Shown here: positions 49,508 through 58,182 of the stretch, in pieces | Layout: each line of letters begins with the position of its first letter | Numbering within the stretch: position 1 is the first letter of the stretch | Origin: DATKUC01 sp964553615 | GTDB taxonomy: Bacteria > Spirochaetota > Spirochaetia > DSM-27196 > DATKUC01 | DNA: 64,000 bases | Direction of reading: 5' to 3' | NCBI GenBank assembly: GCA_964553615.1 | Contig: CAZKMA010000006.1 | Location: 41,210-105,209 of the forward strand | Made by a program: the position numbers and the translations under genes | Notes under the pieces: model-generated | The model's database searches: none | Seen by the model: the letters and a program-made list of their open reading frames with translations, nothing else | Told to the model about the DNA's origin: nothing

Positions 49508-51305
49508 GCGACAGGAATTGCCGGTTGTTGAGTGCACGGTAGGCTCCGTCCATCTGGATCAGTGTCCTGTGAGATCCTGCCTCTACAATCCTTCCATCCT
49601 GGATTACGAATATGACGTCGGCGTTGCGGATTGTCGAAAGCCGGTGCGCAATAACGAATGCCGTTCTCCCTTCGAATAGACGATCGAGCGCCTCCTGGAT
49701 CATCACCTCGGTTACCGAGTCGATATTCGCAGTTGCCTCGTCCATGACAAGTATTGCAGGATCCACGATCACCGCGCGCGCAATGCAGATAAGCTGTCGC
49801 TGTCCAACACTGAGATTGGACGCTCCTTCCTGAACAATCGTGTCGTAGCCGTCAGCGAGCGATTGTACGAACCGATCGGCGTTTGCTCTCCTGCATGCCA
49901 GCTCGACTTCGCTCCGGGTAGCATTGGGCCGACCGAAACGTATGTTGTCAAGGATGGTACCTGCAAAGAGGAACGGGTCCTGCGGGACAATGGCGAGCTG
50001 GCTCCGGAAGGAGTGCTGCGTAACTGAACGAATGTCGATCCCGTCCACCCGGATCGACCCGCTCTCCACATCGTAGAATCTCGAGACGAGATTTGCGATG
50101 GATGTCTTCCCGGCTCCCGTCGGGCCAACAAGGGCAACGGTGCTTCCGGACGCGACATCGAAGGAGACCCGTTTCAATACGGGCGCACCCGGCACGTAGG
50201 AGAACGAGACATCCTCGAAGGTGACCGCTCCACGAATATGCGGCATCTTCTTCTCTACCTCGGGGTCCTTGACCAGCGGTTCCTCGTCCAGAAGCCGGAA
50301 GATCTGTTCTCCGGCCGCCATGGCAGCCTGTGCGGTGGTGTACAGCTGACTGATCTCCCGAATAGGCTGAAAGAAACGGCTCACGTAGGAGAGAAACGCC
50401 ACGACCACGCCGATCGTCACCGCATGGCCGACGACCGCTGCGCCACCGAACCAGAGTACTATTGCGGTTGCAAGCATGGCCAGAAAATCGACGGTAGGAA
50501 GAAAGACAAAGGACAGGGACATTGCGCGGATATTCGCGTTCCGGTTATCGCGATTCACCCGCTCGAACCGATCCTGAGAACGACTTTCCTGGGCGTACGC
50601 CTGAATGGCACGCATACCGGAAATGTCTTCCGCAAGTCCTCCAACGACGGACGCCACCGAGCGCCGCGTTTCCCGAAAAGCCGAGCGGGCCCGCCGGGCA
50701 AAGAGGCGCGTTGCAATGAGCATGAGGGGAATTACCGCGAAACTGAGCAACGCGAGTCGATAGTCCATTGAGAGCATGATGCCCACCGTTCCTCCGAGCA
50801 GGAGGGAATCACCGATCAGACTCACCAACCCTTGGGAAAGCAGATCGTTTATTACCGCAACGTCGTTCATGACGCGGGAGACGGTAACGCCCACAATGTG
50901 CGTGTCGTGATACCCGAGGTGCAACTGCTGAAGGTGGGAGAAAAGCCGCTCACGCAGAGAGGCAAGCACGTTCTGGCCGACCCAGGAAAGTTCGTAGCGC
51001 TGGCCCATCTCCGCCAGAAAGTTGCCGACAAAAACCAGTACCAGGTAGCCGGAAGTCCATGCCAGACCGCGCAGGTCCCCCGCACCAATGTCCCGGTCTA
51101 TAGCGACCTTCATGAGGTAGGGAGCAAGAAGACTGAACGAGGTTGAGCAAACCATGAACAGGATTGCAAGTGTCATCCTGCCACGGTGAGGAGACAGAAA
51201 ATGAAGAAGTCTTCGCGCAATGTGCGGGTCGAACACCTTCCCGTCGTGTTCGACGGCGAGTCCCTGGAGCGATCGCGGCCCCATGCCGCCTGAGGAGCCG
51301 ATCAC
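49473..51305 (-). CDS. ABC exporter half-transporter, catalytic-site subunit
   Basis: A 610-residue half-transporter with six membrane helices followed by an ATPase. Walker A is G-P-T-G-A-G-K-T, the signature is altered to L-S-V-G-Q, Walker B has a normal catalytic Glu (V-M-D-E-A-T), and the switch His is present (A-H-R-L-S-T). With the partner encoded upstream it forms the asymmetric pair typical of heterodimeric exporters of the TM287/288 type. I start it at GTG 51305, which overlaps the partner's stop as GTGA behind GGGGAGG; ATG 51284 is an alternative. The cargo (drug, lipid or peptide) is unknown. Confidence 0.87.
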   Translation of the reverse strand: MIGSSGGMGPRSLQGLAVEHDGKVFDPHIARRLLHFLSPHRGRMTLAILFMVCSTSFSLLAPYLMKVAIDRDIGAGDLRGLAWTSGYLVLVFVGNFLAEMGQRYELSWVGQNVLASLRERLFSHLQQLHLGYHDTHIVGVTVSRVMNDVAVINDLLSQGLVSLIGDSLLLGGTVGIMLSMDYRLALLSFAVIPLMLIATRLFARRARSAFRETRRSVASVVGGLAEDISGMRAIQAYAQESRSQDRFERVNRDNRNANIRAMSLSFVFLPTVDFLAMLATAIVLWFGGAAVVGHAVTIGVVVAFLSYVSRFFQPIREISQLYTTAQAAMAAGEQIFRLLDEEPLVKDPEVEKKMPHIRGAVTFEDVSFSYVPGAPVLKRVSFDVASGSTVALVGPTGAGKTSIANLVSRFYDVESGSIRVDGIDIRSVTQHSFRSQLAIVPQDPFLFAGTILDNIRFGRPNATRSEVELACRRANADRFVQSLADGYDTIVQEGASNLSVGQRQLICIARAVIVDPAILVMDEATANIDSVTEVMIQEALDRLFEGRTAFVIAHRLSTIRNADVIFVIQDGRIVEAGSHRTLIQMDGAYRALNNRQFLSPTGSVDPEAPQ

Positions 51306-53041
51306 GACTCCTCCCCGGGCGCGGCGACGAGCTGCTCGCGACAAATCTGCGCGTACAGCGGGGAGGATTCCACAAGCTCCTGGTGAGTTCCGGTCGCTCC
51401 GATCCTTCCATCCTCCATTACCAGAATGATGTCAGCCATGCGAACCGTGCTCAGCCGCTGGGCAATAACGAACGAGGTGCGACCGTTCATGAGAACGGCA
51501 AGCGCCTCCTGAATGAGGTGCTCGGTAACCGCATCGACACTCGACGTCGCGTCATCCAGAAGCAGGATGCGGGGATCCTTCAGGAGAGCCCGGGCAATGG
51601 AAATCCGCTGCTTCTGGCCCCCTGAAAGCGTTACGCCCATCTCTCCCACCAGCGTGTCATACCCCTGTGTGGCGGCCGCAATGAACTCGTGAGCCTGTGC
51701 GGCCCGGGCCGCTGCGATAATCTCATCATCCCCGGCATCCGGACGTCCAAGACGGATGTTTTCCCTGATCGTCGTACCGAACAGCACACTCTCCTGCATG
51801 ACAATGCCAATCTGGTCACGCAATGAGGAGAGCGTTACTCCCCGAATATCGCGCCCATCGATCAGAATCCGCCCCGCGGTAACGTCGTAGAAACGCGGAA
51901 TGAGATTCATGATGGTCGACTTGCCCGAGCCGGTTGCCCCGAGAAGCGCAATAACCTGTCCCGGTCGAGCCGTGAAGCTCACGTTGTCAAGAACGGTGCC
52001 CCTGCCTGAGTAGGCAAAATCCACATGTTCGAAGCGCACTTCACCGGCAGCCCGTGGAAGAACAACTGCATCGGGTGCCTCCTCGACCTCCGATTCGGCA
52101 TCCACAATCTCGAAAATTCGCTGCCCCGATGAAATTGCCATCCCGACAACCGGAGCAATCTGACCCATCATGCGAACCGGCTGGGCAAGTTGTCCGAGGT
52201 ACGTGAGAAACGCCACGAACACTCCGAGGGTCAACGTCCCCGTTGCGATAAGGTAACCACCGTATCCAATTACTACCACAGTGGAAAGATTGGCAATAAG
52301 GCTCAGGAACGGACCGTTGATCGCCTGAATCCGTGCAGATCGACGCGAGAGCTCGAACCAGGCGTTGTTCTGGGTCCGGAAGCGTTCTATCTCCGCCTCT
52401 TCCTGGGCAAACGCCTTGACCACGCGGGCACCGCGGAGATTCTGCTCAACTCGCGTGGTCAGCACCGCAAGTTGCTGCTGGATCCGATAGGAGAGCGGCC
52501 GAATGAGGCTGCCGAAGACAAATGCGCGGTACACGAGAAACGGCATGAGAAGCAGACTGAATACGGCAAGGACCGGGCTCATGAGCACCATGACGATGCC
52601 GGTCGCCACGAGCAGGACGCCCCCCTCAATGAGCCGCTGCGTCGCACGTCCGGTCAGGAACCGGATCCGCTCGACATCCTGAATTGCGCGGGAAAGAAGC
52701 TGTCCGTTTTCGCTCTGATCGTGAAACGAGAAAGAGAGGTTCGTGAGACGCCGATGAATATCTCCCCGCAGATCGTAGGCGACACTCTGGGAATAGGTCT
52801 CGACCAGCCGACCCTGAAAGAACGTCAGAACTCCCCGAAAAAGGGAAAGGATCAATACCAAGGCCGCCCCGAGGCCGAGTACCTGGAGGTTGCCCGCCCG
52901 TACTCCCCGATCGATGCTGATGCGAACTGCCTGGGGAATAAGAATGACCAGAGAGTCGATTCCGAGGAGGAGCAGGAAAGCAAGCAACACCTTGCTGTAG
53001 TACGGTTTCAGGTGGGCGTAGATCCGCCAGAGCAGTCTCAT
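51302..53041 (-). CDS. ABC exporter half-transporter, degenerate-site subunit
   Basis: A 579-residue half-transporter with six membrane helices and a C-terminal ATPase. Walker A is G-A-T-G-S-G-K-S and the signature L-S-G-G-Q-K-Q-R is canonical, but the catalytic Glu is Asp (L-L-L-D-D-A-T) and the switch His is Gln (I-A-Q-R-L-S-T). These changes mark the non-hydrolysing site of heterodimeric exporters. I start at ATG 53041 (M-R-L-L-W), just before the first helix; a longer frame upstream has no membrane or conserved character. Coupled by a 4-base overlap to the partner gene. Confidence 0.88.
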   Translation of the reverse strand: MRLLWRIYAHLKPYYSKVLLAFLLLLGIDSLVILIPQAVRISIDRGVRAGNLQVLGLGAALVLILSLFRGVLTFFQGRLVETYSQSVAYDLRGDIHRRLTNLSFSFHDQSENGQLLSRAIQDVERIRFLTGRATQRLIEGGVLLVATGIVMVLMSPVLAVFSLLLMPFLVYRAFVFGSLIRPLSYRIQQQLAVLTTRVEQNLRGARVVKAFAQEEAEIERFRTQNNAWFELSRRSARIQAINGPFLSLIANLSTVVVIGYGGYLIATGTLTLGVFVAFLTYLGQLAQPVRMMGQIAPVVGMAISSGQRIFEIVDAESEVEEAPDAVVLPRAAGEVRFEHVDFAYSGRGTVLDNVSFTARPGQVIALLGATGSGKSTIMNLIPRFYDVTAGRILIDGRDIRGVTLSSLRDQIGIVMQESVLFGTTIRENIRLGRPDAGDDEIIAAARAAQAHEFIAAATQGYDTLVGEMGVTLSGGQKQRISIARALLKDPRILLLDDATSSVDAVTEHLIQEALAVLMNGRTSFVIAQRLSTVRMADIILVMEDGRIGATGTHQELVESSPLYAQICREQLVAAPGEES

Positions 53042-53107
53042 CGATATGCCTGCCTCCATTGTAACGAAAACACGTTCCGCACGCCACTGCGCTCCGGGAC
53101 GTGGTGG

Positions 53108-53136
53108 TTCACGACGCAGTCGATCTCTGATACATT
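53108..53136 (+). promoter_or_regulatory. Candidate promoter of the cyclophilin-FKBP gene
   Basis: TTCACG (53108-53113), 17 bases, TACATT (53131-53136). Seven bases later is an in-frame ATG (53144); the preferred ATG is at 53177. Confidence 0.45.
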
Positions 53137-53176
53137 GTGAAAAATGAATCATTTCTACACTGGAGTAACTCTTAAC

Positions 53177-54229
53177 ATGTTCAGATATCCGAATCGTCTT
53201 CTCTTCGCGCTGATCTCCGCCATCTCTCTCATCATCGGAGCATCGCTGCCCGCGTTTGCCCAACAGAACCTGTCCCCCGGCGTCTACGCAAAAATGGATA
53301 CCGCCAAAGGCACAATCATTCTCCAACTCGACTACCAGAAGGCCCCGCTTGCGTCCATCAACTTCGCCGGACTTGCCGAGGGAAAACTCGGAACAACCCG
53401 CGGCAAAGGCACCCATTTCTACGATGGACTTACCTTTCATCGGGTGGTAAAGGAGCCGAAGCCGTTCGTAATCCAGGGAGGCGACCCGAACGGAAATGGC
53501 ACGGGCGGACCCGGTTATACGTGGCCCGACGAAATAGTGCCCGGCCTGAATCATGACAGTGCCGGAGTGCTGTCAATGGCAAACAGCGGACCGGACACCA
53601 ACGGCAGCCAGTTCTTCATTACGCTCGCGCCGGCGCCGTTTCTCGATGGACACTACACCGTCTTTGGCCACGTGGTCAGCGGCATGGATGTGGTCAACAA
53701 GATCGAAAAAGGTGATGTGATCAAGAAGGTCACCATTTTGCGCATTGGCCCGAAGGCACAGAGCTTCGATGACAGCCAGCAGGCGTTCGATACGGTAAAA
53801 GCCAGGATACTTCAGAATCGACAGGCCGCTGCGGCAGACACATGGAAAAAAGATCTTGCAATCATCAACAAGAAGTGGCCGAACGCGACTGTTGCACCGG
53901 ATAATATCCGCTACATCGTTCAGAAACCCGGTTCCGGCGCCAGGCCTACAAAGGGTGAGGTCGTAAAGATGGACTATACGGCAAGCCTGCTCGACGGAAC
54001 CGAATTCGACAGCTCGAGCAAGAGCGGCGCCATTACCTTTCCGGTCGGTGTGGGCGCAATGCGCCTGAAGGGGTGGGACCAGATGGCGATGGACATGAAA
54101 CCGGGCGAGAAGCGCCTCGTCATTCTCCCTTCGGACGTTGCGTTCGGCGCAGCCGGAGTACCCGGATCGGTCCCGCCGCAGAGTACGGTGGTTCTTGACC
54201 TGACACTGCTGTCGGTTACAAAGAAATAG
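53177..54229 (+). CDS. Exported cyclophilin-FKBP fusion peptidyl-prolyl isomerase
   Basis: A 350-residue dual immunophilin. A signal peptide ends at A-F-A (about 28). Residues about 35-200 are a cyclophilin domain: F-H-R-V-V with the catalytic Arg, V-I-Q-G-G-D-P-N-G-N-G, M-A-N-S-G-P-D-T-N-G-S-Q-F-F-I. A helical linker (about 200-245) leads to an FKBP domain (about 255-350): V-K-M-D-Y-T-A-S-L-L-D-G-T-E-F-D, and G-E-K-R-L-V-I-L-P. Both catalytic types on one periplasmic chain suggest a folding factor for exported proteins. ATG 53177 gives a standard signal peptide; ATG 53144 adds 11 residues. The gene ends just before the second assembly gap. Confidence 0.9.
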   Translation: MFRYPNRLLFALISAISLIIGASLPAFAQQNLSPGVYAKMDTAKGTIILQLDYQKAPLASINFAGLAEGKLGTTRGKGTHFYDGLTFHRVVKEPKPFVIQGGDPNGNGTGGPGYTWPDEIVPGLNHDSAGVLSMANSGPDTNGSQFFITLAPAPFLDGHYTVFGHVVSGMDVVNKIEKGDVIKKVTILRIGPKAQSFDDSQQAFDTVKARILQNRQAAAADTWKKDLAIINKKWPNATVAPDNIRYIVQKPGSGARPTKGEVVKMDYTASLLDGTEFDSSSKSGAITFPVGVGAMRLKGWDQMAMDMKPGEKRLVILPSDVAFGAAGVPGSVPPQSTVVLDLTLLSVTKK

Positions 54230-54236
54230 ACAACGA

Positions 54237-54366
54237 TCGAGTNNNNNNNNNNNNNNNNNNNNNNNNNNNNNNNNNNNNNNNNNNNNNNNNNNNNNNNNNN
54301 NNNNNNNNNNNNNNNNNNNNNNNNNNNNNNNNNNNNNNNNNNTCGAGTTGTCCTAGTCGAGTTGTC
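54237..54366. repeat. 14-bp tandem repeat interrupted by a 100-N gap
   Basis: Right of the gap the sequence reads TCGAGTTGTCCTAG then TCGAGTTGTC, one complete 14-bp unit and most of a second (54343-54366). The left flank ends in TCGAGT, the beginning of a unit. The 100 N (54243-54342) are a placeholder of unknown true length. The repeat lies between the convergent stops of the isomerase and the cyclase-like gene and encodes the last codons and stop of the latter. Confidence 0.75.
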
Positions 54367-56428
54367 GGTATCCCTCACGAAAGTCTTCGAGATACTGTGA
54401 CAGCTCGCCGGAGCGCTCCTTCAGGAGCAACAGCGTTGAGGCTTCGGTGCCGCTCGAGATGCTCTTCATCCGCGCAAGATCGATCTGCATCTGCTTCAGC
54501 GAATTGAGTGCCGAGTTGGTCCGCAGATGAAGCATCTCCTTCTCGTTTTTCAGCTCACGAAACGACTGTTGCTGCTTTTGAATCTGTTCGATCGATCGGG
54601 CATACTCTTCGGCAACACGCTGATCGGTTGCAACCCTCCGCCTCTCGGTCAGGACCTGCAGATCCTTCTCGAGTTCTCCGATCGGTATTCCGTTGATGAT
54701 CTGTTCGAGCTCGAGATCTTTCTGCTCAAGCTCGGTAATCTGGTTCACGTAGGTGTCGAGCAACGGAATGAAGTCTTCGCCGAGCGGAGATTCGCCCTTC
54801 CCGAAGGACTTTATCTGGACGACTATTGCTTCACGGATTACCGCAGCCTGGCGACCGACGGACAAATCCCCGGATGAATGAGCTACCGGCCGCCGGCCGG
54901 TACCGCTCTGCAGTCGCGCCGACACATCCGCTCCCACATCGCCAAGCCTTTTCTTCAGCGAGCGCTCCTTGCCCTTGTAGACCGGGAAGTGTGAAAAGAG
55001 TCCAATCAGCATCCCTCCGACGGGAAAAATAGCCCACGGAAAGGCGGGAGACGTAAGAAGATTCAACATGACCAGAAATCCACTTGCAGCCAGATTGGAC
55101 ACAAGATGCGAGCTCCAGGATTGTCTTACCCGGCTCAACTTGCGAAGAATACCCAGGTGTTCGCGGTTCAGGTTTTCCACGGACTCGATTTCGCGTGCGT
55201 CCTTTGCCGTTCGGCGAGCCGATGACCAATGGGTCAGAAGGCCGATTGCCCATGCGCCCGCGGGAATGAGAAACCAGGGGAAGCCGGCGCCGGTGGTGGC
55301 CCACACGACGGCAAGCATTGCGTTTACTCCCAGATACGCGGTCAGATGACCGCGGAATCCGTGTCGTGCTCGTTCCGCGCGCTTTGCCACGTAGTCACGA
55401 TACTCGGCAACGAGTGTTTCGTCGGATCGGTCATCCGTGCCGCCAGGGGCGAAGAAATCCATCCATGACCTGCGCAGACTTCCGAACTCGGCTTCGGGGT
55501 CCCATATTCCCGCCCTTCGTTCCGCCCGAACCGCGTCCCGGGCAGCGTGCCGCGCCGCACGGCGCGCTGCGTGTCGTTCGGAGTGCGATGCGCCATGCAT
55601 CCGCTCAAACTCCCCCGCATGTTCCCGGACATGATTTTCTATTTCCCGGGCAATGCCCTCAGCCCAATGCTCCCATCCGCCCCGATGCGCCGGTTCGGCG
55701 GATCTCGTGGCTCGTTCAATCAGAATTCCCTTCGCCACCAGCTCACGGAGAACTCGTTCCCCGTCGGCCGACCGCACATCGAGCCGCTTTCGGGCCTCTT
55801 CAATCGAGAGCCGGTGTCCCGAAAGCTTCGTCTCCCGGAGCACCTCTCTCTTCAGGGATTCGGCATTGAAAGGTTCCGCTGCATCATTCGTACGATCCAG
55901 GATGTCCGAAGGGTCCATGGCGATTTCGTACGCTTCCACCGGCCGGGATATGTTGTCCAGTCGAATCTCTCCAAGCGGCGAACTCCGCAGATCGACCTTG
56001 TCGGATACCAGGTTGTAGACGTCCCGGGAAATACAGATCCTGCCCGGCCGTGCCACAGCCTGCAAACCCGATGCAATGTCAATTCCCTCGCCGAACGCAT
56101 CGTTTTCCGAAAAAGAGATATCGCCAAGATGGACGCCGATTCGCATCTGCACCCGCTGTCCGGTTTTCAGCGAAGGCAAGATTCTGGTTTCGTTCTGGAC
56201 TGCAATTGAACACTTGACGGCATTGACGGTGTTGTTGAAATCGAGGAGATAAGAGCCTCCAGCGGCCTTTACGATCTTCCCGCCAAACTGCTCGGTAAAG
56301 CGGCGAATGGCGGTTTCCTGCTGCTCCGCCAGCTCGATCGCACCGCTTTCGTTTTCTGCCATCATCCGGCTGAACCCGACGATATCGGCGTAGACGACCG
56401 CTGCCAGACGGTACTCATTCTCACCCAT
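54353..56428 (-). CDS. Degenerate class III cyclase domain with two 2TM modules
   Basis: A 691-residue protein. Residues 5-165 follow the class III adenylate/guanylate cyclase fold (Y-A-D-I-V-G-F-S with metal Asp D15), but the second metal Asp is G58, and the transition-state Asn and Arg are D117 and G121, so catalysis is unlikely. A winged-helix-like segment follows (about 195-235), then an Ala/Arg/His-rich stretch, then two copies of a two-helix membrane module (about 350-400 and 440-490, each with F-P-W and a G-x-x-x-G-L pattern), and a long C-terminal coiled coil (about 560-690). It starts at ATG 56428 with a 1-2 base predicted leader. It may be a membrane-bound nucleotide sensor. Confidence 0.75.
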   Translation of the reverse strand: MGENEYRLAAVVYADIVGFSRMMAENESGAIELAEQQETAIRRFTEQFGGKIVKAAGGSYLLDFNNTVNAVKCSIAVQNETRILPSLKTGQRVQMRIGVHLGDISFSENDAFGEGIDIASGLQAVARPGRICISRDVYNLVSDKVDLRSSPLGEIRLDNISRPVEAYEIAMDPSDILDRTNDAAEPFNAESLKREVLRETKLSGHRLSIEEARKRLDVRSADGERVLRELVAKGILIERATRSAEPAHRGGWEHWAEGIAREIENHVREHAGEFERMHGASHSERHAARRAARHAARDAVRAERRAGIWDPEAEFGSLRRSWMDFFAPGGTDDRSDETLVAEYRDYVAKRAERARHGFRGHLTAYLGVNAMLAVVWATTGAGFPWFLIPAGAWAIGLLTHWSSARRTAKDAREIESVENLNREHLGILRKLSRVRQSWSSHLVSNLAASGFLVMLNLLTSPAFPWAIFPVGGMLIGLFSHFPVYKGKERSLKKRLGDVGADVSARLQSGTGRRPVAHSSGDLSVGRQAAVIREAIVVQIKSFGKGESPLGEDFIPLLDTYVNQITELEQKDLELEQIINGIPIGELEKDLQVLTERRRVATDQRVAEEYARSIEQIQKQQQSFRELKNEKEMLHLRTNSALNSLKQMQIDLARMKSISSGTEASTLLLLKERSGELSQYLEDFREGYRQLD

Positions 56429-56436
56429 ATGGTCCA

Positions 56437-56465
56437 ACAATAAATCGGGACTCCGCTTTCGTCAA
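56437..56465 (-). promoter_or_regulatory. Promoter of the cyclase-like gene, near-leaderless
   Basis: On the minus strand TTGACG (56465-56460), 17 bases, TATTGT (56442-56437), then 8 bases to the ATG at 56428. No Shine-Dalgarno is present. Confidence 0.6.
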
Positions 56466-56479
56466 CGGGAGAGAACCGC

Positions 56480-56508
56480 GTGGCAAAGCCGCCGAAAGCT
56501 CCTATACT
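56480..56508 (+). promoter_or_regulatory. radA promoter
   Basis: GTGGCA (56480-56485), 17 bases, TATACT (56503-56508). The ATG at 56525 follows GTGGAG. It is back-to-back with the promoter of the cyclase-like gene, 14 bases apart. Confidence 0.55.
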
Positions 56509-56524
56509 GAGTGTGGAGTAGCTC

Positions 56525-57952
56525 ATGGCAACCAGCAAGATACGATATGTCTGCAGCGCATGCGATCATCAGGAACCCAAGTGGATGGGCAGGTGCCCGG
56601 TCTGCGGGGAATGGAACACGTTTGTGGAATCCGTGCAGACTGCCGCGGGACGAGGCGGAAACCGGAGCACCACTTCGGCCCGCAAATCGCGAACGGCGGA
56701 CAAACAGATCGTGGCAATGGATTCTATCGAGTCTCGCGATCAGGACAGGTGGCCCTCGGGCATGCAGGAACTCGACCGTGTGCTCGGCGGAGGAATCGTT
56801 CCCGGTTCAACGGTTCTCGTCGGCGGTGAGCCGGGAATCGGCAAATCCACGCTGATGATCCAGGCGGCCGCACATGCTCGGCTCCCCGGATCCTGCATGT
56901 ATATCGCCGGCGAGGAAGCTCCCGGGCAGCTCAAGAGTCGTGCAGAACGGCTCGGAATCGCGGACGCAGACATCCAGATAGTTACCACAACCGAGCTCGA
57001 ACCGATTCTCCGGTTGCTCGATGAGCACAAGCCGTCCATGCTGGTGGTGGATTCAATTCAGACAATCTTCTCCCGGGAAGCGGGAGACATACCCGGTACG
57101 GTGAACCAGATCAAATACTGCGCACTCGAGCTCTCTCAGTGGGCGAGGGAGACGCATGGAACGCTCTTTCTCGTTGCCCACATTACCAAAGAGGGAAGCA
57201 TTGCAGGGCCGAAGGTCCTGGAGCACCTGGTGGACGCGGTACTCTACTTCGACCAGTCCGACGGCGACACGCGCTTTCTGAGGGCGACGAAGAACCGTTT
57301 CGGACCGACCGACGAGATCGGACTCTTCCGGATGCACAGTCGCGGGCTCACGCAGGTTACGGACCCCTCTTCGCTTTTTCTCGTCCGGCGGACCGGCGAT
57401 CTGCCCGCGGGAGTTGTTGTTGCGCCCGTGTATGAGGGGAGCAGGATTCTCCTTGTCGAAATCCAGGCACTCACGGTACCCGCCAAGGGTGGCATTTCCC
57501 GTGTTTTCTCCGAACGGGTGGACTCGGGCCGAGTCTCCCGGCTTGCGGCAATACTTGAAAAGCACGTAGGACTGCGTTTTTCCGACCAGGACATTTACGT
57601 GAACGTTGCCGGCGGGATCAAACTCACCGAGGTCGGTGTTGAGCTTCCCATCGCCCTTGCGCTCTACTCGGCGCGAACGGGAATATCACTCGGGCAGGGT
57701 CTTACGGTTACCGGAGAGCTCAGCCTGGCAGGAGAAGTGCGCCCCGTCTCGGCACTGCGCAGGCGTATCCGTGCCGCCGCGGAACTGAAGTACACGCGCT
57801 GCATCGGCCCTGAGGGCGATCAGGAAAACGGAGAATCCGGGGAGACATGGATTCGTGTCGACGGTGTAGCGGCCGCCATACAGGCGGCGTTCGGCGGAAA
57901 ATCCGGCAAAGCCGGGGCCCCGAGCGAAGGGAACCCCACGCGCACCCGTTAG
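56525..57952 (+). CDS. radA: DNA repair protein RadA
   Basis: A 475-residue RecA-like helicase that extends branches during homologous recombination. The N-terminal zinc finger is C10-x2-C13 ... C24-P-V-C27. Walker A is G-E-P-G-I-G-K-S-T (near 100), the RadA-specific K-N-R-F-G motif is near 256, and the C-terminal third is the Lon-protease-like domain (V-A-G-G-I-K-L-T-E). Length is normal (about 455-460) with a slightly extended charged tail. Its stop codon abuts the 21-bp tandem repeat. Confidence 0.97.
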   Translation: MATSKIRYVCSACDHQEPKWMGRCPVCGEWNTFVESVQTAAGRGGNRSTTSARKSRTADKQIVAMDSIESRDQDRWPSGMQELDRVLGGGIVPGSTVLVGGEPGIGKSTLMIQAAAHARLPGSCMYIAGEEAPGQLKSRAERLGIADADIQIVTTTELEPILRLLDEHKPSMLVVDSIQTIFSREAGDIPGTVNQIKYCALELSQWARETHGTLFLVAHITKEGSIAGPKVLEHLVDAVLYFDQSDGDTRFLRATKNRFGPTDEIGLFRMHSRGLTQVTDPSSLFLVRRTGDLPAGVVVAPVYEGSRILLVEIQALTVPAKGGISRVFSERVDSGRVSRLAAILEKHVGLRFSDQDIYVNVAGGIKLTEVGVELPIALALYSARTGISLGQGLTVTGELSLAGEVRPVSALRRRIRAAAELKYTRCIGPEGDQENGESGETWIRVDGVAAAIQAAFGGKSGKAGAPSEGNPTRTR

Positions 57953-58182
57953 CGTATCATCGCGCTGACTTCGCGTATCATCGCGCTGACTTCGCGTATC
58001 ATCGCGCTGACTTCGCGTATCATCGCGNNNNNNNNNNNNNNNNNNNNNNNNNNNNNNNNNNNNNNNNNNNNNNNNNNNNNNNNNNNNNNNNNNNNNNNNN
58101 NNNNNNNNNNNNNNNNNNNNNNNNNNNGCGTATCATCGCGCTGACTTCGCGTATCATCGCGCTGACTTCGCGTATCATCGCG
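57952..58182. repeat. 21-bp tandem repeat array with a 100-N gap
   Basis: A 21-bp unit beginning GCGTATCATCGCG and ending CTGACTTC is repeated without change. Three full units and 13 bases of a fourth precede the gap (57952-58027); two full units and 13 bases follow it (58128-58182). The 100 N (58028-58127) stand for an unresolved number of copies. The array starts at the last base of the radA stop codon and includes the TGA stop of the convergent TraB-like gene. Each unit can form a small GCG/CGC hairpin. Confidence 0.95.

Noticed and set aside
57952..58182. Possible CRISPR array
   Set aside because: The repeats are directly adjacent with no spacers and there are no cas genes.
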